DNA of 13,238 nt from Syntrophaceae bacterium UBA1062 (lineage in GTDB: Bacteria; Desulfobacterota; Desulfomonilia; UBA1062), in contig DCDF01000217.1 of the NCBI GenBank assembly GCA_002316295.1, forward strand, positions 1 through 13,238, written 5' to 3'. Below the pieces are notes generated by a model. That model made no database searches. It was not told the origin of the DNA and was given only the letters and a program-made list of their open reading frames with translations. Of this stretch, positions 5,834-12,749 are shown piece by piece; the stretch's first letter is position 1; the number at the start of each line of letters is the position of its first letter. The translations under genes and the position numbers were made by a program.

Positions 5834-6481
5834 TTAAGAATATGGGGGCTTTTTCGTGAGGGGCCGCAGCACCTCTTCGACAATCCTGTCCATGGCCTCG
5901 CGGAGATCTCCCACCTCGAGCGTCACCCTGCTGATACAGAGGGAAACCACGCCGTGCAGCGTGCTCCAGATGTGCAGGAGCCGGAATGTTATCTCTTCGG
6001 GCGCGATGGCGCCGTTATAGGCGGCCACCTCCTTCAGGATGTCGGTTCCAATCCGGGCGAGCCTGAGCGCGGTCCTGTTCTGCCTGTCCGCGGTCTCTTC
6101 CATCGGGGTGCCCTTGTAGTCGGCGTATTTCGGGGTGTCCATGCTGAACATGATGTTGTAGTAGTGCCTGTTCTCGATCCCCCATCGAACATAGGCGCGC
6201 GCAACGGCGCGCATTTTCTCCACCGGGTTGTCCGACGACATGTACGCGGCCTCGAACTCCTCCGCGAGCGCCTGAAACCCCTTGATCAGGGCCATAAGGT
6301 AGATCTCGTCTTTGTTGGAATAGTAGTTGTAGATGGTCCTGGCCGTGAATCCGAGGCGCCTGGCGAGCCTGCGCATGCTCAGGTCGGCGTAGCCGTCCTG
6401 ATTGATGATGAAGAGGGCCTCCGCGAGTATTCGCTCACGGACCGCCTCGACGGCTTCCGGTGATGCTGGGGGCTTCGGCAT
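5834..6481 (-). CDS. TetR/AcrR-family regulator with WHG-type C-terminal domain
   Basis: 215 residues. The N-terminal DNA-binding domain spans about 12-60, with a helix-turn-helix at about 34-55 ('LSMRRLARRLGFTARTIYNYYSNKDE'-type core). The C-terminal ligand domain contains 'IWSTLHG' at 171-177, the W..HG signature of the WHG subgroup. These regulators are usually repressors released by small ligands. The ATG at 6481 follows AAGGGAG with about 5-nt spacing; the long in-frame extension upstream looks non-coding. It is co-oriented with, and 82 nt upstream of, the VOC gene, so it most likely controls the downstream operon and perhaps the divergent region. The ligand is unknown, possibly a pathway intermediate. 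Confidence 0.92.
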   Translation of the reverse strand: MPKPPASPEAVEAVRERILAEALFIINQDGYADLSMRRLARRLGFTARTIYNYYSNKDEIYLMALIKGFQALAEEFEAAYMSSDNPVEKMRAVARAYVRWGIENRHYYNIMFSMDTPKYADYKGTPMEETADRQNRTALRLARIGTDILKEVAAYNGAIAPEEITFRLLHIWSTLHGVVSLCISRVTLEVGDLREAMDRIVEEVLRPLTKKPPYS

Positions 6482-6499
6482 GTCATCTCCCTTGAGATC

Positions 6500-6529
6500 T
6501 CTGTAGTACACATTCGCATCGGGTTTCAA
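6500..6529 (-). promoter_or_regulatory. Candidate promoter of the TetR gene
   Basis: On the minus strand TTGAAA (6524-6529) is followed after 18 nt by TACAGA (6500-6505), about 20 nt before the start codon at 6481. An 8-bp palindrome, GAGATCTC at 6494-6501, touches the -10 and could be a regulatory site. Confidence 0.4.
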
Positions 6530-6545
6530 GCAGTGTGTTGGAAAA

Positions 6546-6614
6546 GGGGCACAATCATTCGATCCATGCGCGCGGCTGTCCGGGAGGCTATGCGGTTTCG
6601 GGGCACATTCATTC
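6546..6614 (+). repeat. Pair of 15-bp direct repeats in the divergent intergenic region
   Basis: GGGGCACAATCATTC at 6546-6560 and GGGGCACATTCATTC at 6600-6614 differ at one base and start 54 bp apart, close to five helical turns. They sit between the TetR promoter and the promoter of the large exported-protein gene, so they could be regulator binding sites. Confidence 0.45.
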
Positions 6615-6619
6615 AGGAG

Positions 6620-6644
6620 ATACCCAGCCGCATGCGGCGGGTAT
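6620..6644. repeat. 25-bp inverted repeat
   Basis: GCCGCATGCGGC at 6627-6638 is a perfect 12-bp palindrome, flanked by ATACCC (6620-6625) and GGGTAT (6639-6644) with one unpaired A at 6626. It can form a strong hairpin. No T-run follows on either strand, so an operator or structural role is as likely as termination. Confidence 0.5.
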
Positions 6645-6705
6645 GCATCTCTTTCCCTTATCCTTCGGCGAAAAAGGGCGCAGGAGGCAAGGGAGATTTT
6701 GATAT

Positions 6706-6748
6706 CCCGCTGCCCGCACAAGGGGCGCATCGTTGTGACGGCAGCGGG
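6706..6748. repeat. 9-bp inverted repeat upstream of the large-gene promoter
   Basis: CCCGCTGCC at 6706-6714 and GGCAGCGGG at 6740-6748 are perfectly complementary with a 25-nt spacer. The right arm ends 22 nt before the -35 of the plus-strand promoter, a position suited to an activator or repressor site. Confidence 0.4.
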
Positions 6749-6770
6749 CAATCCGCCGCCGGAGCGCCTC

Positions 6771-6799
6771 TTGAAACGGGCCTGATCCAATGCTACAAT
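6771..6799 (+). promoter_or_regulatory. Strong sigma-70-like promoter for the large exported-protein gene
   Basis: TTGAAA at 6771-6776, exactly 17 nt, then TACAAT at 6794-6799. This is close to consensus. The predicted start is near 6806, giving a leader of about 270 nt before the ATG at 7077. Confidence 0.65.
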
Positions 6800-6807
6800 C
6801 GTTCGGC

Positions 6808-7076
6808 GCCCGGTGCAGAAGCGGTCTTCCGGGCCGAGTCCCGGGAGAGCGGGATTGTATGATCCAGCCATTCTGGGAATTATTAACGGATTTCGATCGA
6901 TTATTGCTGAAAAATGATGCGGAGTGCAAATTCGTCATTGAAATACTCCCCAAAAATAGTTTACGCTCGTCCGATCGACAAACAGCATGGTGGGTTCAAT
7001 TGGTTTTGGTCCGGGGCCAGGAGCAAGTTCCCTCCAATTACACTCGAAGACACCCATGTGTGAAAGGAATGGCCGC
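6808..7076 (+). other. Long 5' leader with a hairpin at its start and a possible upstream ORF
   Basis: The first transcribed bases can fold: GCCCG (6808-6812) with CGGGC (6830-6834), enclosing GAAG-CGGT-CTTC (6818-6829). The leader then turns AT-rich (about 6865-6970), unlike the genes around it. An open frame from ATG 6859 (73 codons) ends with TGA at 7078-7080, overlapping the main gene start as ATGA. Its Shine-Dalgarno (GGAG, 11 nt away) is poor and its product is unrecognisable. I do not recognise a known riboswitch class. Confidence 0.4.
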
Positions 7077-10000
7077 ATGAATCACATCAAATTAGGTGGA
7101 TGGGGAGCCGGCGCGCTCGTCTGGCTGTTCGGATATGCACCCCTGTGTTCCGCTCTCACCTTCACGCCGCTCAGCCGTGATTATGCCATGGAGGCGGCGC
7201 GTGCGGTGACACTGGAGTCTCATCCGAATGCAGAGGTCGTCCAGGTGGACAGCCGCCATTTCGTGGTCTACGAGAAGGACGGCACCTACAGCGAGTGGTA
7301 CGAATCGTATGTGAAGATCCTCACCGAAAAGGGCAGGCGCAGATACAAGAGCGTCACCTCGTCTTTTACCATTCCCTACAACACCACGGAGTTTCAGCTC
7401 GTGGAGGTCATACGCGCCGACGGATCGGTGGAGAATGTGGACATCGCGCGCAACTCCAGCGAGATGGTCGAACAGTCGCAGATGGATGCGAACATCTACG
7501 ACCCGAACAACCGGATCCTGCGGGTCACCATCCCGGAGGTTGAGGTGGGCGACACCGTTCACTTCATCGTGTACGACCGTTTCGACAAGGTTCGCATGCC
7601 GGATGTGTTCAGCGATTACGTGCTTCTGGAAGGCATCGACCCGATCGTGCGGTCGGAGTATACCGTTGCGGCTCCCCGGGACATGCCGCTCAGGAGCATG
7701 GAGCTCAAGTCCGAGATCCCAGGCACCGTGACCGCAACCACGGAGTATTCCGGAGAGAAAATCCTCTATACATGGACGGCCAGCGACGTGCCGAGGGCAT
7801 TCGAAGAACCGCAGATGCCCAAGCTCTACACCCAGATGCAGCGGCTCCTGATCAGTACCATCCCCGACTGGGAGACCGTCTCGAGATGGTACTGGAACCT
7901 CTGCAGGCCCCACATCGAGGACATCACGCCCGAGATGGAGCAGACCGTGAAAGGCCTCATTTCAGGCATCAAGGATCCGCAGGCAAAGGTGTGGGAGATC
8001 TTCCAGTGGGTGTCGCAGGAGGTCAGGTATCTGGGCATCACCGTGGAGAAGGACGCCCCGGGCTATGAGCCCCACCCTGTAAGGATGACGTTCGAACGCA
8101 GGGCGGGCATCTGCAGGGACAAGGCCGCGCTGCTCGTGGCCATGCTCCGAATCGCAGGGTTCGAGGCCTATCCCGTGCTCATCATGAACGGGCCGAAAAA
8201 GGATCCCGAGGTTCCGCAGCCGCTCTTCAATCACGCCGTTTCATGCATCCGTCTCGAGGACGGGACCTATATTCTCATGGACGCTACGGACGAGAACACG
8301 CCCGTGCTGTTCCCCGCGTATCTCAACAACCAGAGCTATCTCGTGGCGTCGCCCACGGGCGAGACGCTCCTGACGAGCCCGGTCATTCCCGCGGAGCAGA
8401 ACATGATGCGCATAGACACCACGGGGACTCTGGACGATCGGGGGACGCTCAAGGCGCAGACAGTGCTCAGGTTCGACGGGTTCAACGACAATGCCTACCG
8501 CACCTTCTTTTCCCGTCTGTCGTGCGAAGAGCGCGAGCAGTATATCGAGAAAATCGTAATGAGAACGGCGCCGGGCGGCATTCTCACCTCGTGCGAAATC
8601 CTTCCCGTTGATATGCTGGACACATCCAAGCCCATCGAGGTCCGGGCCTCCTTCGAGGTAAAGAACTGGGCCATTACCGGCGACGATGCGGTGATGCTCC
8701 CGATGATCCGCTTCGGCAGAAGCGTGGGCATGGCCAATATCCTCGTGGGGAAAATGGGCCTGAAGCAGCGCAAATATCCGTATGTCACCGAGGTCGCATG
8801 CGGTATCAGGGAGTCGCTCAGGCTCGAGCTGGGAGAATCCGTGGGCGAGCTGGTGAGCCTGCCTGATTTCACCAACGTCGAGAACGAGGGCTCTTCATGG
8901 AGCACCCATGTTTCCGTCAAGGACCGGGTGCTTGCCGTAGACAATGTCTTCAAGATGAAGGTTCCGGAGTTCTCTCCGAAGGAATATCTCGAGCTTCAGG
9001 AAACGCTGAAGATCATCGAGGCGGACAGCAGAAAGATGCCGATTTTCAGGCCTGTGCCGCCGCTGGACCCCCAGGTCCGGAAACTCTGGTACTCCTCCGC
9101 GCAGGAGTGCCGGCCCGACGCCATCATCATCGATGAGTCGCACGAATATGACGTGAAAGACGAGCACAGCTGGACCGAGACCAGGCGTGTCAGGATGAAA
9201 GTTCTCACCTATGCGGGCGTGAAGAACTACAGCGACCTGCGCATCCGCTACAACCCCGCGACCGAGAAGGTGGAGGTGAAGAATGCGGTGGTGACTTCTT
9301 CGAGCGGGACTGAGACCTCCATCGACAAAGACGAGATCAATATCATGGATGCCGACTGGGTGGCTGACGCCCCGCGATATCCCGCGTCTCGGGTCATGGT
9401 GGTGAGCCTTCCCGGTGTGGAGATCGGAAGCGTGATCGACTACACTATCGTGCGCACCAAGACCGGGCAGCCCTTCTTCTCGCTCCACGGCGAGTCGAGC
9501 CTGATCGACAGCCTGCGGATAGACCGGGGGGTGCGCGAGCACAGGACCATTGTCGGTCTTGACGGCGTGTTCCGTTACCACGAGCCTATCGAGAAGAAGA
9601 CCGTGAGAGTGCGCGTGCCCGAGGGCATGAAGCTCAAGACCATGCCGTCCCGCGACAGCCGGAGGCTGTATGCCTGGAGCGATCTGCCGGGCGAAGATAT
9701 CGCCTTCGAGACGTTCAGCGAGGGGGGCTCCCGGGTGTACGAATTCAGCGCGTCGAAGGTCCCGCCCGTGTTCGAGGAAGACTTTCTTCCGCCGTGGTAC
9801 GCCTTCAACCCCGTGGCTTTCGCCTCTTCGGGCGACTGGAAAGAATACGCGCGCGAAGTGGAAAAGCGCCTGCTGAAAGCCGTCTCGTCGAAGGACAGAG
9901 CCCGCAGGATCGCGAAGGCCCTCGTCAAAAACGCTCAAACAGATATGGACAGGATCAGGGTTATCCGTGACTACGTGGACAGGGCCGTGAAGAACATCAA

Positions 10001-11027
10001 CACGTTCTGGCACGAGATTCCCCTCGACTGCATCACGCCCGCCGACAGGGTCTTGAGCGATGGATACGGAAACTCGGCCGACCGCGCGGTGGTCATTCAT
10101 GCCATGCTCTCCGAAGCCGGCTTCAAACCAGAGTTTGTCCTGGCCTCGTGGGTTTCGCCCATAGAGGAGCTCAAGAAACCCCTCTATGAATATCCGGCGC
10201 CTCACTGGTTCAGCGGTGTGCTCGTCAGGGTCAGAAGCGAAGACGGGCACATCTATCTCAACGATACGGACCAGTACGCCATCGTGGGAACCACCCGGAG
10301 CGCCGGGCATCCGTGCCTCGTGCTGAGGAGCGGGACCTTCGAGACCATCGAGCCCCTGTCGGATCGTCACGCCGACCGCCGCGACACCGACATCTCCATT
10401 CGCCTGTCGGAAGACGGCGATATCGTTTTGACCCAGAAGAGGACCTTTTACGGGGAGAACTATGCGGCGTTCAGAAAGCAGTTCTCCGAAATGCCGCCCG
10501 AAGAGCGCAAACGCCATCACGAGCAGCTGATATCATCCATCAGCCAGGCGGCGAAGCCTCTCGGCGATTACGTCACCCGCTACGACCAGTATCCGGGAAC
10601 CGAGGAGCTGAGCGTGCAGATCGACTCCTACGCCGTGCGGCAGGACGGCTATCTGTATCTCAAGGTGCCCGGGCTCATCAACATCCTGGAAGGCGTGACG
10701 AGCGACAAGAGGGAGAACCCGCTGTATCAGTCCGGACCGAGAAACGCACGTATCATTGTGGACGTTCTGCTCCCGGACGGCATCAAGGCCTGCGAGCTGC
10801 TTCCCCCGGACGGTTTCCGGGTCTGGATGGGAAGCGGCGGCGGAATCAGCATGGAGACGTCCGTGACCGAGGCCGGAAACGGAAGAAAGTATGATGTCGT
10901 GCGCATCGTGCAGGACGTGGACATCGATCCCGTGATCGTGCCCCCTTCGCATTATCCCGATCTGCTCGATTCCCAGCGCGTCATATCTCACCCGAGCTCA
11001 AACCTTATCCTGATGCGCATGAGATAG
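7077..11027 (+). CDS. Exported tandem DUF3857-transglutaminase-like protein (1316 aa), second catalytic domain degenerate
   Basis: The protein begins with a signal peptide (about residues 1-26, hydrophobic core 'GALVWLFGYAPL', likely cleavage after C-S-A). It then has two units of about 640 residues with the same order. Unit 1: DUF3857 (about 60-235), transglutaminase-like core (about 285-410), and a beta-rich tail to about 655. Unit 2: DUF3857 (about 685-895), core (about 930-1070), tail to 1316. Unit 1 keeps the papain-like triad: C346 in 'GICRDKA', H386 in 'FNHAV', D402 in 'MDATDE'. In unit 2 the aligned positions are S1000 ('GNSADRA'), G1047 ('FSGV') and D1063 ('NDTD'), so Cys and His are lost. 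It probably acts in the periplasm or at the envelope as a protease, amidase or cross-linker-like enzyme on an unknown substrate. The ATG at 7077 follows GAAAGGA; the frame upstream lacks a signal-peptide-like start. A strong hairpin follows. Confidence 0.88.
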   Translation: MNHIKLGGWGAGALVWLFGYAPLCSALTFTPLSRDYAMEAARAVTLESHPNAEVVQVDSRHFVVYEKDGTYSEWYESYVKILTEKGRRRYKSVTSSFTIPYNTTEFQLVEVIRADGSVENVDIARNSSEMVEQSQMDANIYDPNNRILRVTIPEVEVGDTVHFIVYDRFDKVRMPDVFSDYVLLEGIDPIVRSEYTVAAPRDMPLRSMELKSEIPGTVTATTEYSGEKILYTWTASDVPRAFEEPQMPKLYTQMQRLLISTIPDWETVSRWYWNLCRPHIEDITPEMEQTVKGLISGIKDPQAKVWEIFQWVSQEVRYLGITVEKDAPGYEPHPVRMTFERRAGICRDKAALLVAMLRIAGFEAYPVLIMNGPKKDPEVPQPLFNHAVSCIRLEDGTYILMDATDENTPVLFPAYLNNQSYLVASPTGETLLTSPVIPAEQNMMRIDTTGTLDDRGTLKAQTVLRFDGFNDNAYRTFFSRLSCEEREQYIEKIVMRTAPGGILTSCEILPVDMLDTSKPIEVRASFEVKNWAITGDDAVMLPMIRFGRSVGMANILVGKMGLKQRKYPYVTEVACGIRESLRLELGESVGELVSLPDFTNVENEGSSWSTHVSVKDRVLAVDNVFKMKVPEFSPKEYLELQETLKIIEADSRKMPIFRPVPPLDPQVRKLWYSSAQECRPDAIIIDESHEYDVKDEHSWTETRRVRMKVLTYAGVKNYSDLRIRYNPATEKVEVKNAVVTSSSGTETSIDKDEINIMDADWVADAPRYPASRVMVVSLPGVEIGSVIDYTIVRTKTGQPFFSLHGESSLIDSLRIDRGVREHRTIVGLDGVFRYHEPIEKKTVRVRVPEGMKLKTMPSRDSRRLYAWSDLPGEDIAFETFSEGGSRVYEFSASKVPPVFEEDFLPPWYAFNPVAFASSGDWKEYAREVEKRLLKAVSSKDRARRIAKALVKNAQTDMDRIRVIRDYVDRAVKNINTFWHEIPLDCITPADRVLSDGYGNSADRAVVIHAMLSEAGFKPEFVLASWVSPIEELKKPLYEYPAPHWFSGVLVRVRSEDGHIYLNDTDQYAIVGTTRSAGHPCLVLRSGTFETIEPLSDRHADRRDTDISIRLSEDGDIVLTQKRTFYGENYAAFRKQFSEMPPEERKRHHEQLISSISQAAKPLGDYVTRYDQYPGTEELSVQIDSYAVRQDGYLYLKVPGLINILEGVTSDKRENPLYQSGPRNARIIVDVLLPDGIKACELLPPDGFRVWMGSGGGISMETSVTEAGNGRKYDVVRIVQDVDIDPVIVPPSHYPDLLDSQRVISHPSSNLILMRMR

Positions 11028-11054
11028 CGCATCGAACGGTCAGGATATCACTCT

Positions 11055-11088
11055 GCGGGCGGGGGATCTCTTGAGATCTTCCGCCCGC
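11055..11088 (+). terminator. Strong hairpin after the large gene, probable terminator
   Basis: Arms 11055-11070 and 11073-11088 pair over 16 positions (two G-T wobbles) around a TT loop; the outer arm is GCGGGCGG/CCGCCCGC. It begins 28 nt after the stop codon. The following bases (GGCTTCTTAT) are only weakly T-rich, so termination may be partial or Rho-assisted. A second small hairpin, GCGGGA at 11099-11104 with TCCCGC at 11112-11117, follows. I see no convincing promoter in the rest of the 11089-11309 gap. Confidence 0.65.
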
Positions 11089-11296
11089 GGCTTCTTATGC
11101 GGGAGGGTCTTTCCCGCCCCCGTGAAGAGCGTGTTCCGGTGTTTTTTCCACAGCTCAACTTATGCTGTCGTTTTGACGATCAGTACCGTGGGTTTTTTCA
11201 GATATGCATTGAAGGAGGCGGGAAGAGGTGTGGCGGGGTATTGATTGCGCACGGCGCTCTGCGGGCACGGCCCGGAAACGGAGCGGGGCGGATGCC

Positions 11297-11303
11297 GGGA
11301 GGT
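11297..11303 (+). promoter_or_regulatory. Shine-Dalgarno site fixing the PilZ start
   Basis: GGGAGGT lies 6-7 nt before the ATG at 11310. It favours this start over a 71-codon upstream extension whose sequence does not look like protein. Confidence 0.8.
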
Positions 11304-11309
11304 AGATCC

Positions 11310-11705
11310 ATGGAGAGAAGGTCTTTCCCGAGAATCCCTGTCCAGCTGCACACAGAGATCGAGATCTCGGTGGATGGGCTGTTCGGAATAGGCGATCGCC
11401 TTTGCTCGGGCGACACCATCAGGTGCATCGTGACCTCCATCGATATCAGCCTCGGCGGATTCAGCGTCCGAATCCTCCGCTCCCCGCTGGATACGAACAT
11501 GAGCTTCAGCGCCGCGCTGGCGTACCAGCTCGTAGGGAGGGAAATCACGGCCTTTTTCAAGGAAGAAGAGGTAACCGTGACAGGAAGGGTGGTACGGATC
11601 GATCCCGAAACCATGCTCATGGCCGTGATTATCACCCGGGTCTCGGATATCGGCAAATGGCGGGAGGTCTGCGGCCAGGCGATCATGAACTACCTGGATG
11701 AATGA
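11310..11705 (+). CDS. PilZ-domain protein, predicted cyclic-di-GMP receptor
   Basis: 131 residues. The c-di-GMP binding signature is visible in two parts: an R-x3-R motif near the N terminus ('RRSFPR', R4 and R8) and D-x-S-x-x-G in 'DISLGG' at 45-50, followed by a beta-rich PilZ barrel to about residue 110. Single-domain PilZ proteins bind cyclic-di-GMP and pass the signal to a partner controlling motility, adhesion or exopolysaccharide; the partner is not visible here. The last 16 nt overlap the 3' end of the convergent ABC ATPase gene, with no terminator between them. It is separated from the large exported-protein gene by a strong hairpin, so it is probably transcribed on its own or by read-through. 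Confidence 0.85.
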   Translation: MERRSFPRIPVQLHTEIEISVDGLFGIGDRLCSGDTIRCIVTSIDISLGGFSVRILRSPLDTNMSFSAALAYQLVGREITAFFKEEEVTVTGRVVRIDPETMLMAVIITRVSDIGKWREVCGQAIMNYLDE

Positions 11706-12748
11706 AACACGGAGCCGGGCGCAACGGCCAGACGAACCGCGCGCCCGATTTCGGGCGACCCCGCCTCGATGGGAACCTCGAACACAAGCGTCTGCCCTCC
11801 CTGCACCTTCAGCTCGATATGATAGTTTTTTCCCCTGAACAGGCAGTCCTGGACCGTTCCTTCGATAATGCTCATACCCAAGGCGGGCTTTTCATCCTCG
11901 CCGATGATCCGCGCGGAATCCGGGCGGATGAGAACCGTCACCCGCTCGCCCGCAGCCAGGCCCTGTGCGGGAGCGATCAGCGATCCCAGTGCCGTTGCGA
12001 CGGAAGAAGCGCTCTCCACACGGCCATCGATCAGGTTCGAGAGCCCGAGGAAGCGGGCGACCTCCGGGCTCGCGGGATTCCGATACAGGTTCTCGGGCGT
12101 GTCCATCTGCACGATGCCGCCCCGGTCCATGACGGCGATCGTATCCGATACGGCGAACGCCTCGGCCTGGTCGTGAGTGACGAAGATCGTGGTCATGCCG
12201 ATGCGCCTGAGTATCTCGCGCAGATCGAACAGAAGCTTTTCTCTCAACGCCCGGTCCAGCGAGCCGAGCGGCTCGTCGAGCAGAAGAAGCACCGGGTAGG
12301 GCGCCAGGCTTCTGGCAAGGGCCACGCGCTGGCGCTCCCCTCCGGAGAGCTCGCCGATCCTCCGTGCGCCGAATCCCTCCAGACCGACCAGGGAGAGCAT
12401 CTCCGCGGTCCGTTTCGCCGCCTCCGCACGGGAGAACTTTCGCATGTGCAGGCCGAAAGCGATGTTGCCCGACACATCGAGGTGCGGGAAGAGGGCGAAC
12501 TCCTGAAACATCATGCCGAAGCGCCTCAGGTGAGGCGGCGTATGCCTCAGATCCCGGCCCCTCAGCAGCACAGATCCATCATCGGGCGTCTCCAGGCCGG
12601 CGATGATCCGCAGCAGGGTGGTCTTTCCGCTCCCGGAAGGACCCAGGATGCAGAGGATGTTTCCCTGCTCGAGGGTGAAACTCACGCGGTGGAGAACCCT
12701 CTGGCTCCCGAACGACTTCGACAGGTTCCTCGCCTCGAGAAAAACCAT
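11690..12748 (-). CDS. ABC transporter ATP-binding protein with TOBE domain (FbpC/PotA/CysA type)
   Basis: 352 residues. Walker A 'GPSGSGKTT' at 36-44, Q-loop 'FQE' at 81-83, signature 'LSGGERQR' at 134-141, Walker B 'LLLLDEP' at 154-160 with E159 as the catalytic base, and H-loop 'VTHDQ' at 190-194 are all intact. The region from about 240 is a TOBE-type regulatory/substrate-sensing domain. It powers an importer together with the permease encoded 1 nt upstream; GGAGGAG at the end of the permease gene serves as its Shine-Dalgarno. Family members of this architecture import iron(III), polyamines, sulfate, molybdate or similar. ThiQ proteins are much shorter and lack TOBE. The substrate cannot be fixed without the binding-protein gene, which should lie beyond the right edge. 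Confidence 0.9.
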   Translation of the reverse strand: MVFLEARNLSKSFGSQRVLHRVSFTLEQGNILCILGPSGSGKTTLLRIIAGLETPDDGSVLLRGRDLRHTPPHLRRFGMMFQEFALFPHLDVSGNIAFGLHMRKFSRAEAAKRTAEMLSLVGLEGFGARRIGELSGGERQRVALARSLAPYPVLLLLDEPLGSLDRALREKLLFDLREILRRIGMTTIFVTHDQAEAFAVSDTIAVMDRGGIVQMDTPENLYRNPASPEVARFLGLSNLIDGRVESASSVATALGSLIAPAQGLAAGERVTVLIRPDSARIIGEDEKPALGMSIIEGTVQDCLFRGKNYHIELKVQGGQTLVFEVPIEAGSPEIGRAVRLAVAPGSVFHSSR

Positions 12749-12749
12749 A

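Noticed and set aside
6800..6862. tRNA- or riboswitch-like structure in the leader
   Set aside because: The hairpins are real, but I could not match a tRNA cloverleaf, TPP, cobalamin or other known riboswitch core.
6609..6953. Minus-strand open frame of 114 codons in the divergent intergenic region
   Set aside because: It crosses the plus-strand promoter and several inverted repeats, has no recognisable domain, and no supporting Shine-Dalgarno.
7077..7160. Lipoprotein signal in the large exported protein (Cys at residue 24)
   Set aside because: The residue before the Cys is Leu, not Gly/Ala/Ser, so there is no good lipobox. A standard signal peptidase I site after residue 26 fits better.
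8895..10520. Long antisense open frame (541 codons) inside the large exported-protein gene
   Set aside because: It is a shadow of the GC-rich coding strand. The protein has low-complexity, His/Arg/Gly-rich content and no domain, while the plus strand has clear domains.
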